In this document: positions 44,694 through 52,071 of the stretch, in pieces
Layout of the letters: each line of letters opens with the position of its first letter
Position numbering within the stretch: the stretch's first letter is position 1
From: Bacillus sp. BA3
GTDB lineage: Bacteria; Bacillota; Bacilli; Bacillales; DSM-1321
Reading direction: 5' to 3'
Length of the DNA: 64,000 nt
Assembly: GCA_002835675.1 (NCBI GenBank)
Contig: PIZR01000004.1
Location: forward strand, 25,381 to 89,380
Position numbers and translations under genes: made by a program
The notes under the pieces: model-generated
What the model was told of the DNA's origin: nothing
Seen by the model: the letters and a program-made list of their open reading frames with translations, nothing else
Databases searched by the model: none

Positions 44694-45260
44694 TTAATCA
44701 ATTTTCTGCTCTTGGCGCTCGTATTTGGCTACTCTTTGCAATTTATCTAAATCCACCTTGCGATCCCATACTTTTTTTGCATTTTCTGTAATATAGGGAT
44801 AAAGATATTGATCAACGACCACCTGATAATCCAGGTCATCAAGTAAATTATACGTACGAATTTTTATGGTTTTGTCATCAAGGGTGTCAATGACTATATC
44901 ATTGATTAAATTCAGTGGATTTCTTACTAAATCGATATTCCGGATATTCTTAATATAAACTGTACCTTTCTTCGACTTAATCGTACCATTTTCACCTTGG
45001 ACAATCGTTAACAGGACCTTTCCTGGAATAAAACCTGGAAGTGACCAAAGCGTTAGGTAAAGGTAAAAAGGAGTAAAAATGAGACCACCACCAAGGTAAA
45101 ATAAAGAATACTTGGACTCAAATTTCAAACCGTGTATGATTAAGAAAAAACAAGCAATTAAAAAACCTACAGTCGCAAGAAACATCCACCCGTACATGAA
45201 CTTTGACCCTTTTATCTGAATGGCGTTATTTTCTTTCTTAACGTTTACCAAATAATGCAC
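44694..45260 (-). CDS. Membrane protein of ESX cassette, YfjD/YfjE-like
   Basis: A 188-aa protein with two close TM helices (residues 23-43 and 51-75: MFLATVGFLIACFFLIIHG and FYLGGGLIFTPFYLYLTLW), then a soluble beta-rich C-terminal half with IKNIRNIDLVRNPLNLINDIVIDTLDDKTI, reminiscent of PH-like domains. It is the last gene of the cassette, 4 bases after the 265-aa protein. Position and shape fit the DUF5381-type YfjD/YfjE proteins of the B. subtilis yfj operon. In other ESX toxin loci a small polytopic protein at this place gives immunity, so a protective role is a reasonable guess. Confidence 0.65.
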   Translation of the reverse strand: MHYLVNVKKENNAIQIKGSKFMYGWMFLATVGFLIACFFLIIHGLKFESKYSLFYLGGGLIFTPFYLYLTLWSLPGFIPGKVLLTIVQGENGTIKSKKGTVYIKNIRNIDLVRNPLNLINDIVIDTLDDKTIKIRTYNLLDDLDYQVVVDQYLYPYITENAKKVWDRKVDLDKLQRVAKYERQEQKID

Positions 45261-45264
45261 CTCC

Positions 45265-46062
45265 TTAAGCTGGAAGAATCTTGTTGGTTAATAATAGTTG
45301 ATTAATAGATGCCTCATTTGCTCTCTGAATACTCAGGTCAAGGTTGTTGTCCCTTGTAGCTAGCCAACATTCATTCTTTCCTGGAATCATAAAATAAAGA
45401 TCTTTTAGGTCAGGGTTATTCTCTGAGTCATACGTTAAGCTTACTAAACTATCCATTTTACCGTTTCTATTCGAAATATCATTTAAAAACTCTAAGATAC
45501 TAGTAGACTCTCCCTTTTTACTTACCCATTTCTGAACAATTGACTCCGGTAAAGAATGAGATTGACTTACATCTTCTAAAAGTTCTTCAAATTCTTCACT
45601 TTTTAACTGAAGAATAACTTCACCTTGCTTTTCTAACGTATGGAAATGGAAAAAACCGCTTATAACTGAAAGGATTTCTTCTTTCCGCAGCTTAGAAATA
45701 GAGTGAACTTGATGATCGTACAATACTTTATGTAAATAAACCTCTCCTTTTTTAAAATGAAAGGAAATACTATCTTCTCCATTTAAGTCTGGCTGATGTT
45801 TAGAAGCCGTTACGGTACTTTCTGCATTATTCAATGTATGAATATAGGCAGCAAATTCATCTTTTAACTTATATTGATTATTTACTTCCTTTAACATATC
45901 TTTTGCTAACAAAGAGCGAGAGGCAATTTCTAGCATTAATTTCAACTCGGCATCTTGAAGCGTTTGAAAATAGGTTTCCTTAATCGACATTCCTTGTTCA
46001 AATAAACCTTCACTATAAAATGAAAAAAGTAACTCTTCAATACTTAATTGAACGGTATTCAT
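45265..46062 (-). CDS. Cytoplasmic protein of ESX cassette, YfjC-like
   Basis: A 265-aa soluble protein without signal peptide or TM helix. It has repeated beta-strand/helix units such as ISFHFKKGEVYLHKVLYD and SLVSLTYDSENNPDLKDLYFMIPG. It lies between the large glycine-zipper protein (9-base gap) and the membrane protein (4-base gap) and corresponds in size and position to YfjC of B. subtilis. Mycobacterial ESX loci carry EspG-type chaperones of similar size here; a chaperone role is inference only. Confidence 0.6.
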   Translation of the reverse strand: MNTVQLSIEELLFSFYSEGLFEQGMSIKETYFQTLQDAELKLMLEIASRSLLAKDMLKEVNNQYKLKDEFAAYIHTLNNAESTVTASKHQPDLNGEDSISFHFKKGEVYLHKVLYDHQVHSISKLRKEEILSVISGFFHFHTLEKQGEVILQLKSEEFEELLEDVSQSHSLPESIVQKWVSKKGESTSILEFLNDISNRNGKMDSLVSLTYDSENNPDLKDLYFMIPGKNECWLATRDNNLDLSIQRANEASINQLLLTNKILPA

Positions 46063-46071
46063 ATATCCTCC

Positions 46072-47319
46072 TTAAAAAAATGAAAATTTATCCTCAAAAA
46101 AATCTTTTGCTCCATCGGCAAGGGAACTCGCTGTTTCTTTTGCCTTAGATAATCCCTTACCAAATTCCCCCACCTTCCCTATTGGGTCAGCAATAGTATC
46201 CTTAATTTGATCATTTAAGAAATCAACACCTTTATTAACACCTTCAACAACTTTCCCAGCTTTCTCCAAACCACCTTTAATCAGTTCAAGCCCATCATGT
46301 ATAGGTTCTTTAATGATAATCGCTGCTTTCTCTGCTATACCTGCCGTAAGCTTAGCCGCTTGCTCTCCAACAAGTCCTCCTACAAATGAACCTGCAGCGG
46401 CTCCTACAACCGTACCGACTGGGCCTACTAAACTTCCTAGAGCCCCTCCTACGAATGCTCCCGCAATGGAACCTCCAGAAATCGCTACGGTATTATTCAC
46501 TGCATTTCCTACCGCTTTTGCATTTTCTCGCTTTAAGACCTCTGGATTATTTCCATATTTCGCATAGTTTTCGGAAATTTTCAGTCCCATTCCGCCTGCT
46601 TCCATTACTCCCGTTACCAGTACTGCACTAACAGCGTTGGTTTTGGCAAATCTCGCTCCCGTCTGTAGAAATGATTTAAACGTTGTAGAGTCCAATGCTC
46701 GATGATTAATCCCTTCAAATAATGCCTTTGAACTATCTGTATACTTAACAACATCACCAGGAAGATATTTGGCAACCTTTTTGTGAACTAAATCAGCAAA
46801 TGGAACATCTCTATATTTTTTCAATAAAAAGGTTGGATTTAAATAGGCTCTTGCTACATTACGAAATTTGGAATTATCGACTACATCTGTTAGTTTATTT
46901 AGGGCATTCATATGTTTATACATATAGACATCATCACTATTTTTGATAAATTGTGTAAAACCTAACCCATAAAATGCCAGCTGCTTTGATACTAAAGCAC
47001 CCATCGCAGTGAGCGCTCCATATTTCTCATGCAGTTTATAAAGTTGACCGACTAAGTTATCAGCATCGGAAAATTTATTGGCGGTCATTCGAAGGTCGAT
47101 CTCCATTTCACTCAGAAGGTCAACTATTTGATTTCCTGTTCCCCACGGATCTCCTACTTGATAAAAACAATGACTATACTCTGCTGGAGCACTGCTAATT
47201 AGGTTCACTAGTTCCAAATGAAGACTCTTGTATTCTTCTTCAATTTTTGACAAGTGCGAGACAAACTCATTTGCTAAATATTCTAAACGATCTGGGTCTA
47301 CGGAAATTTTATTCCCCAC
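46072..47319 (-). CDS. Predicted ESX/type VII-secreted effector with WXG100-like N-domain and glycine zipper, YfjB-like
   Basis: A 415-aa protein with no signal peptide. Residues 1-90 look like a WXG100 fold: VDPDRLEYLANEF, then WGTG at 59-62 in place of WxG, ending NKFSDAD. Residues 100-270 are mixed helical. Residues 282-318 form a glycine zipper (GGSIAGAFVGGALGS...VVGAAAGSFVGG), the type of segment that inserts into membranes in pore-forming toxins such as TelE. The tail is amphipathic and ends FEDKFSFF. GTG 47319 stands eight bases after GAGG. Size and order match YfjB. A membrane-damaging effector is my inference. Confidence 0.68.
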   Translation of the reverse strand: MGNKISVDPDRLEYLANEFVSHLSKIEEEYKSLHLELVNLISSAPAEYSHCFYQVGDPWGTGNQIVDLLSEMEIDLRMTANKFSDADNLVGQLYKLHEKYGALTAMGALVSKQLAFYGLGFTQFIKNSDDVYMYKHMNALNKLTDVVDNSKFRNVARAYLNPTFLLKKYRDVPFADLVHKKVAKYLPGDVVKYTDSSKALFEGINHRALDSTTFKSFLQTGARFAKTNAVSAVLVTGVMEAGGMGLKISENYAKYGNNPEVLKRENAKAVGNAVNNTVAISGGSIAGAFVGGALGSLVGPVGTVVGAAAGSFVGGLVGEQAAKLTAGIAEKAAIIIKEPIHDGLELIKGGLEKAGKVVEGVNKGVDFLNDQIKDTIADPIGKVGEFGKGLSKAKETASSLADGAKDFFEDKFSFF

Positions 47320-47579
47320 TGTATCATCCTCTTTTCTTTTCCTTTATGAACTATTTCATCTATATACTATGAAAAAAGTGATGTCCTAATAGAATAATCT
47401 GTAAAGGCAGGATAAATGGGTCGACACAACCCGGTACCCAATTTTTATCCATTCCTTGCTTACCGCCATCTTCTTTTTTCTTTCCTTGTCTCTACTTATT
47501 ACGAGGCATTTTAAACCTTTCAAAACGATTATCATATTGGCAAGTACAGTTGTAAAACTTTAGCGGACATAAGGTAGAC

Positions 47580-47747
47580 TTAAAAAAGAGTGATTATTTG
47601 ATGTGCCAAAACACCAAATTGAATGAACAAAATAAAAAAACCGCCGCAGCCGGGGAGTAAACTACCATCTTTATTTTGCTTATTCTTATCCGGGAGGATC
47701 CAGCCTTCCTCTTCCAAACTTTTACGATCCCTATTCTTCGGTTTCAT
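47580..47747 (-). CDS. Small membrane protein of the ESX cassette
   Basis: A 55-aa protein: a charged N-terminal half (NRDRKSLEEEGWILPDKNKQNKDG) and one C-terminal hydrophobic helix (GGFFILFIQFGVLAHQIITLF). ATG 47747 is behind AGAGGTGT; an upstream ATG at 47771 has no ribosome site. It lies between the WXG100 gene and the effector gene on the same strand. Small accessory proteins at this place assist secretion in some type VII loci, but nothing specific can be claimed. Confidence 0.6.
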   Translation of the reverse strand: MKPKNRDRKSLEEEGWILPDKNKQNKDGSLLPGCGGFFILFIQFGVLAHQIITLF

Positions 47748-47782
47748 ATGACACCTCTTTATATCCTTCATTCATTTTGTTT

Positions 47783-48085
47783 CTACTCATCCTTCATACA
47801 AGCTTGGCGCTCTAATTCTCTTTGTCTTTCAATCTCTTCTCTCACTCTGTCAACTTCATTTGCTGCGCTTTCTAATTCTCTACTTATTTGATAAAGATTG
47901 TCTGAATGTCTTTGAAATAGGACAGCTGCTTCATCTAGTATTGAATCAAATTTTTTCCGGGCTTCGCCAGCCCATGTCTCCGTATTTGTATGTATACTCT
48001 GCATTAATTTTGATTCATCTAATTTTAACTCCTCAGAAGATTCCTGAAACACTTTTGTTAATGCTCTGACTTTATCCGAATTCAT
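47783..48085 (-). CDS. WXG100-family (ESX) protein, YfjA-like
   Basis: A 100-aa helical hairpin protein with the W-x-G turn in TNTETWAGEARKKFDSIL near residues 38-43. Flanking heptad-rich helices and a charged tail (RVREEIERQRELERQ) complete the typical EsxA-like length. GAGGTGAAAAG precedes ATG 48085. It is the first gene of the cassette. It should pair with the WXG100-like N-domain of the 415-aa protein for export through the cell's own type VII machinery, whose genes are not in this window. Confidence 0.82.
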   Translation of the reverse strand: MNSDKVRALTKVFQESSEELKLDESKLMQSIHTNTETWAGEARKKFDSILDEAAVLFQRHSDNLYQISRELESAANEVDRVREEIERQRELERQACMKDE

Positions 48086-48297
48086 CTTTTCACCTCATTA
48101 TTGAGTCAACGTACTTTTTCTCTATTTATTCTCAAATACCATTTTAATACAACAATTCCCTATTTTAGATAAGTAAATGTTACTATAATTACTAAGTCAC
48201 TTCCATAGGCCCCCAGTATTGAAATAAGAAATAGATATAGGAGGAATGTTTTATTTTATTAACATAACGAGTGTAGTTGAAAAGTATGCCATGATAT

Positions 48298-48325
48298 AAT
48301 GAGGAAAACTGCAATTTTCCTCATT
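48298..48325. repeat. Perfect 11-bp inverted repeat
   Basis: AATGAGGAAAA and TTTTCCTCATT with a 6-base loop, in the 286-base gap between the WXG100 gene and the IrrE-like gene. No T-run follows on either strand, so it could be an operator or a weak terminator. Confidence 0.5.
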
Positions 48326-48371
48326 CAGAGGAAGAAGGTTTATCCATTTCTGCACCATTTCTTAGGGTACA

Positions 48372-48788
48372 TTAATTTATTAGCATTTTATCTAATTCAC
48401 GAACTTTATCATATGACTCCAATAGTTGTTCAGGTATTAATGTTCTCCCATAATCCCAAGCATTAGTTTCTATTTCAGATTTTAGCTTTTCTTTTTCTTC
48501 TTCATGACCATACATTAAAATCCTTAAATCATGTTTGTTTTTCTTAAAATCTAAATAATAACCAATCATACGATAAAGAATAATTTTAACAAAGTCTTCC
48601 TCTGTCTCTTTAATTCTAATTTTCCCTTTATAACCGTTAACTTGAAGGTAATTGAATTTTATAGTATTGGTCGATACGTTATAACTCATAGGTGCACTTA
48701 GATTATTGTCAAATTCATAAATAATATCCAAATTGTGCTCATTTAATGTGTTATTAATTATCTTTTCGATATCGCTTATATAAAGCAT
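48372..48788 (-). CDS. Hypothetical protein, ImmA/IrrE-like fold lacking HExxH
   Basis: A 138-aa protein. The central part reads MSYNVSTNTIKFNYLQVNG, then a helix VKIILYRMIGYYLDFKK where ImmA/IrrE peptidases have HExxH, then EIETNAWDYGRTLIPEQLLESY, which mirrors the E..A..FA..LLMP end of that family. The zinc residues are therefore replaced. The fold assignment comes from pattern reading only. It lies inside segment 2 of the tRNA-Val island, upstream of the ESX cassette on the same strand, with a GGGAAG motif before its ATG. Confidence 0.5.
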   Translation of the reverse strand: MLYISDIEKIINNTLNEHNLDIIYEFDNNLSAPMSYNVSTNTIKFNYLQVNGYKGKIRIKETEEDFVKIILYRMIGYYLDFKKNKHDLRILMYGHEEEKEKLKSEIETNAWDYGRTLIPEQLLESYDKVRELDKMLIN

Positions 48789-48956
48789 TTAACTATCACT
48801 TCCCTTTTAAAGACTTACTTCATTATAGTAGTAGATTAAGTTATTCTTCCTTTATCAATATGATAAACTGTTGAGATATTAAAATCACACAGTTAAAACC
48901 AGGAAACATTTACCATGTAATAATGAAGTGGAGGGTAAGTCATACGAGAAGTGTGA

Positions 48957-49130
48957 TTAATCTCCTAATAGAACCCCTAATTGAAAGGAAGAAACGTAAT
49001 GAAGTGCTACATTATGCGCAATATCAAAGTAGGGGATAGGTTCGTTGTAACCACACTCTCTGTGAGCTGAAAATTTATCTCTGAAGTCTTTCATCGTTTG
49101 CCGATATTTTGCATAGTCTTCATGCGTCAT
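48957..49130 (-). pseudogene. C-terminal fragment of a HEPN-like protein
   Basis: The open frame 48957-49274 seems to be two things joined. Its C-terminal 57 residues (THEDYAKYRQTMKDFRDKFSAHRECGY...PYFDIAHNVALHYV) look like real protein, with an RDKFSAH segment like the R-x4-6-H region of HEPN domains. The upstream part reads against a plus-strand gene fragment. The N-terminus seems to be missing, so I call it truncated. Confidence 0.45.
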
Positions 49131-49160
49131 GTTCAGAGCTTCCAAGAAGTATTCCCGTGC

Positions 49161-49271
49161 ATGGTATTTGATAGTAAAGGTAATCCAACACATTATAGTA
49201 AAGTGGGTTTTACCGAAGAATATAATTATGTACCTTTTAAAGAAAAGCCAAAAATACGGTCTTATTTTTAA
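49161..49271 (+). pseudogene. C-terminal fragment of a possible polymorphic toxin
   Basis: A 36-codon frame from ATG 49161 to TAA 49271 reads VFDSKGNPTHYSKVGF...EKPKIRSYF. The sequence has normal protein composition but is far too short for a gene. The stop codon falls at the left edge of the shared right-end sequence (copies A and B both start at this point), so the repeat seems to begin exactly where a toxin-like gene ended. Probably the tail of a deleted cargo gene. Confidence 0.4.
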
Positions 49272-49526
49272 CATCCAACGTGAGCTGAATAAGCAAAAGG
49301 CTTTACCTACAGTTCCTTGAAATATTAATTATTACAAATAATTGTCCTGTAATGCGTTTTAATCCTTCTCCATCCGCCACCAATTGAGTAAATAATACAA
49401 AATGAACTATATTCTTTTAAAAATAAAAAAAGACCCAAATCCTTGTTATATCAAGGATTTGAGCCTTTGTTAGTTGATGACCTGTGAGGGATTCGAACCC
49501 ACGACCCCTTCCCTGTCAAGGAAGTG
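49258..49526 (-). repeat. Copy A of the element right end and tRNA-Val 3' half
   Basis: Matches copy B (44327-44601) over its whole length and copy C (41061-41155) over the terminator and tRNA portion. Here the repeat runs on into the intact tRNA-Val gene, so this copy is the tRNA-proximal junction of the island. Confidence 0.85.
49424..49460 (-). terminator. Terminator of the tRNA-Val gene
   Basis: On the minus strand AAATCCTTG/CAAGGATTT with a 6-base loop, then GGGTC and T7, 18 bases after the tRNA 3' end. It is duplicated with the tRNA fragment at the two other repeat copies. Confidence 0.85.
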
Positions 49527-49549
49527 CTCTCCCACTGAGCTAACAAGTC
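49478..49549 (-). tRNA. tRNA-Val (anticodon GAC)
   Basis: A 72-nt cloverleaf without encoded CCA. Acceptor GACTTGT/ACAGGTC has one G-U pair; the D stem is GCTC/GAGC; the anticodon arm is CTTCC-TTGACAG-GGAAG with anticodon GAC; the T arm is GTGGG-TTCGAAT-CCCTC with one U-U mismatch. Discriminator A. It reads GUC and GUU valine codons. The gene forms the right boundary of an accessory island, and its 3' half was probably supplied by the inserted element, which may explain the T-stem mismatch. Confidence 0.88.
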
Positions 49550-49674
49550 GTATGTAATGACTGACTGGTTACTTAAGTACATAATTTATTATAAGTTTTT
49601 TTGTTAAAAAGTCAACGCATTATATTAAAAAAGTTTTAATTTTTTCTTATTTTATTTCCCCACTCCGTAAAACA

Positions 49675-49726
49675 CGAACGAACATTCCCTTTTCACTTGC
49701 ATATAAAACGTACGTTCGCATATAAT
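49675..49726 (+). promoter_or_regulatory. Promoter with two LexA-like boxes
   Basis: TTGCAT (49697-49702), 18 bases, TATAAT (49721-49726). The spacer contains AAAACGTACGTTCG (49705-49718) and upstream lies CGAACGAACATTCC (49675-49688). Each differs from the Bacillus LexA/DinR box CGAAC-N4-GTTYG at two positions. Placement between -35 and -10 suits repression, so the following gene may be SOS-controlled. Confidence 0.55.
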
Positions 49727-49760
49727 GATAGCAAGCAAGTCAGCAAAGGAGTGACAGGGA

Positions 49761-49982
49761 ATGAAATATATACTTCGTAAACATATGGAAGGAAATGCTC
49801 CATTGGAGATAATTTATCTCTCCGAACAAGGTAAGATCACGCAGCGGAAAATACAGGTGCTTGAAATTTATCCAGGCCATATTCACGCATTCTGTTTTCT
49901 AAGGCAGACAAAACGGACATTTAAAGTGGCCAATATCCTTTCTGCCCGCCTCATTAAGGCTAGGTTTGATAGGTCTGGCTGA
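49761..49982 (+). CDS. Small WYL-like protein
   Basis: A 73-aa protein. LEIIYLSEQGKITQRKIQVLEIYPGHIHAFCFLRQTKRTFKVANILSARLI has the beta-barrel pattern of a WYL domain (IxY...R...L..I.....AFC.LR..R.F....I), but there is no DNA-binding domain, so it is a stand-alone WYL module. GGAGTGACAGGGA precedes ATG 49761. The LexA-like boxes upstream suggest a DNA-damage response. Similar short WYL proteins occur in Bacillus; function unknown. Confidence 0.75.
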   Translation: MKYILRKHMEGNAPLEIIYLSEQGKITQRKIQVLEIYPGHIHAFCFLRQTKRTFKVANILSARLIKARFDRSG

Positions 49983-49999
49983 AGATTGTCAATCAAGGT

Positions 50000-50557
50000 T
50001 CAACCGATTAACTCTTCTTCTTCCTGGATGTCCTTTTCCTGTTCGGTTAACGATTCTTCTTCATCTCTCAGACGGTGAGCTAACCTTGAGGCGGCACTCG
50101 CGGCAATGCTAGCAACGATATCATCCAGGAAGGTATGCACGATTCCTTCTTGCTTCTTATCAAGTTCGTGTATGACGCCTATTTTATTTTTATCCAAATG
50201 GCCAAAGGTGGTTACAGCAATGCTTCCGTAACCGAGCACTGCACCAAAGGCAATCGTTTCATCCACTCCGAATAGCCCTTCATCAGACTCAACAATCGAT
50301 TGCAGGGGTTCTGATAGTTTTTTTTGCTCGGCCAGTTTATCCAGCTCCACACCGACTAAAATGGCATGTTGAATTTCCCTTTTCAACAGGACACGCTCAA
50401 CGCTGTGGATGCATTCCTCCAGCTTTAGATCAGCTTTATACGGGAACTGCAATTCATAAACGATTTTTGCAATTGCCTCCACACTGACACCACGCTCTAA
50501 TAATGTTCGTTTAGCCGCCTTCGTTACTTCCCTGCTGTGTACTTGTACATCTGCCAT
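50000..50557 (-). CDS. Phosphatidylglycerophosphatase A-like protein (YutG family)
   Basis: A 185-aa protein of the PgpA/YutG type. LLERGVSVEAIAKIVYELQFPY and the Glu-rich helix KLEECIHSVERVLLKREIQHAILVG at the N-terminus, then ESDEGLFGVDETIAFGAVLGYGSIAVTTFGHLDKNKIGVI and HTFLDDIVASIAASAASRLAHR, are typical. ATG 50557 follows AAGGTGG. In phospholipid synthesis PgpA dephosphorylates phosphatidylglycerol phosphate; soluble Bacillus members are less studied, so substrate is inferred. Confidence 0.8.
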   Translation of the reverse strand: MADVQVHSREVTKAAKRTLLERGVSVEAIAKIVYELQFPYKADLKLEECIHSVERVLLKREIQHAILVGVELDKLAEQKKLSEPLQSIVESDEGLFGVDETIAFGAVLGYGSIAVTTFGHLDKNKIGVIHELDKKQEGIVHTFLDDIVASIAASAASRLAHRLRDEEESLTEQEKDIQEEEELIG

Positions 50558-50748
50558 TTTATTCGCCACCTTTTTTATTGTATTATTTTTCTATATCCTT
50601 TTATTATAGCACCTTATTATTCAAATTTTTAGAAAATACAATGAAAATTTTCTATTCTAAAATCTTGTCACGGGAAAAAGTCGCTAGGCTATGCTAAAAT
50701 AATCAAGTAAGTTGTTTTTCATTATTAATTATCATGAGGTGCGGGAGA

Positions 50749-51471
50749 ATGAGTTTACGCAAAGGCACAATTAAAGAGTACATGTTTAAAAGCGAAGCTT
50801 TAGCAGAAGAATTGGAACTGCTTGTTTACTTACCTGCTAATTTTTCGCCACTGTATAAATATTCGCTTGTGATTGCTCAGGATGGCCGTGATTATTTTCA
50901 AATGGGTCGAATTGGTCGGGTAGCAGATGAACTGTTAGGGAACGATGAGATTGAGAATATCATCATTGTCGGCATTCCCTATAAAGACCGCTTTGACCGC
51001 AGGCGCAAATATCATCCCGACGGGGAACAGCACATTGCATACATACGTTTTCTTGCCCATGAACTTGTCCCGTTTTTAGATGATGAATTCCCTACCTATC
51101 AAATGGGACATGGTCGAACTTTGATCGGTGACTCTCTTGGCGGTACAGTTTCTTTATTGGCCGCACTAAAGTATCCGCATACATTTGGGAAATGCATCAT
51201 GCAGTCGCCACTTGCCAATGAGGCAGTAATGGATGCTGTACGTAATTTTGAGGATCCGCATCTTCTCGAACTTTACCATGTGATCGGGACTGGGGAAACG
51301 GATGTTCCGACGACGGATGGCAAGAAGGCAAACTTCATAGAGCCCAACAGGGAATTGCATAAATTAATAAATCAAAAAGGATTTCCGTACTTCTATGAAG
51401 AATTTGAAGGTAATCATACCTGGAAATACTGGCAGGCAGATTTAAAACGAGCACTATTGGAAATGTTCTAA
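50749..51471 (+). CDS. yjcH: Esterase-family protein YjcH
   Basis: A 240-aa alpha/beta hydrolase of the Esterase D/YjcH type, the same length I recall for B. subtilis YjcH. The nucleophile Ser is in TLIGDSLGGTVSLLAAL near residue 129, and the C-terminal His in EGNHTWKYWQADLKRAL near residue 226. LVIAQDGRDYFQMGRIGRVADELL marks the N-terminal half. ATG 50749 is used, behind GCGGGAGA; an ATG 15 bases upstream is possible. First of three genes (yjcH-yjcG-yjcF) kept together as in B. subtilis. Confidence 0.85.
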   Translation: MSLRKGTIKEYMFKSEALAEELELLVYLPANFSPLYKYSLVIAQDGRDYFQMGRIGRVADELLGNDEIENIIIVGIPYKDRFDRRRKYHPDGEQHIAYIRFLAHELVPFLDDEFPTYQMGHGRTLIGDSLGGTVSLLAALKYPHTFGKCIMQSPLANEAVMDAVRNFEDPHLLELYHVIGTGETDVPTTDGKKANFIEPNRELHKLINQKGFPYFYEEFEGNHTWKYWQADLKRALLEMF

Positions 51472-51551
51472 CCCTCTCCTTTTGTGAAGGGTTAAAGAAA
51501 AACATGGCCAACTATAATACAACGATAAAAAAATATCAGGAGGTTTTATTT

Positions 51552-52067
51552 ATGAAATATGGTGTTGCAATTTTCCCTTCAAAAAAACTTCAAGATTTAG
51601 CTAACTCCTATCGCAAACGGTATGATACGAAATATGCTTTCATACCACCGCATCTGACGCTTAAACCAACGTTCGAAGCGACGGATATGGAAATTTCAAC
51701 AATCGCCGATCAATTAAAAGACATTGCTCGTAAGTGCAGGCCTTTTACGATAAGCGTTACGAAAACGAAGTCTTTCCAACCTGTAAGCAATACCATTTAT
51801 TTCAAAGTGGAATTATCCGAAGGGCTTCAAGAGCTGCATGATGCACTTAACAATGAGGACTTCATGAAAAGTGAAAGTGAACATGCATTTGTCCCGCATA
51901 TTACCATCGCTCAAGATTTATCCGATAATGAGCACTCTGATGTTTTAGGCCAATTAAGCATGCTTGACATCAGCCATGAAGAAGAGGTGAAACGAGTTCA
52001 CTTGCTGTATCAACTTGAAGATGGGGCATGGACCGTTTATGAAACATTTAGATTAGGAGCTGAATGA
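51552..52067 (+). CDS. yjcG: 2H phosphoesterase YjcG
   Basis: A 171-aa protein of the 2'-5' RNA ligase/cyclic phosphodiesterase (2H) superfamily. The two H-x-T motifs are HLTLKP near residue 34 and HITIAQ near residue 120, which face each other in the YjcG structure. ATG 51552 is chosen because AGGAGG lies eight bases upstream; the open frame extends further but without a ribosome site. It precedes yjcF by 4 bases. Substrate unknown. Confidence 0.9.
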   Translation: MKYGVAIFPSKKLQDLANSYRKRYDTKYAFIPPHLTLKPTFEATDMEISTIADQLKDIARKCRPFTISVTKTKSFQPVSNTIYFKVELSEGLQELHDALNNEDFMKSESEHAFVPHITIAQDLSDNEHSDVLGQLSMLDISHEEEVKRVHLLYQLEDGAWTVYETFRLGAE

Positions 52068-52071
52068 TTTC

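Larger units (their letters stand above)
41061..49549. mobile_element. Composite accessory island of two tandem segments at tRNA-Val(GAC)
   Basis: Three direct repeats of the tRNA-Val 3' end (copies C, B, A at 41061, 44327 and 49258) split this region. Segment 1 holds an M50 peptidase and a SUKH-like protein, segment 2 an ESX effector cassette and gene fragments. Copies A and B share a further 170 bases of element-internal sequence just beyond the tRNA terminator, while C does not, as expected when two related elements integrated one after the other at the same tRNA. No integrase, excisionase or relaxase is visible, so the segments are decayed or mobilised in trans. Confidence 0.65.

Noticed and set aside
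48957-49274. Intact 105-codon minus-strand gene
   Set aside because: Its first half is antisense to a protein-like plus-strand fragment; only the last 57 residues look real, so it is listed as a truncated fragment.
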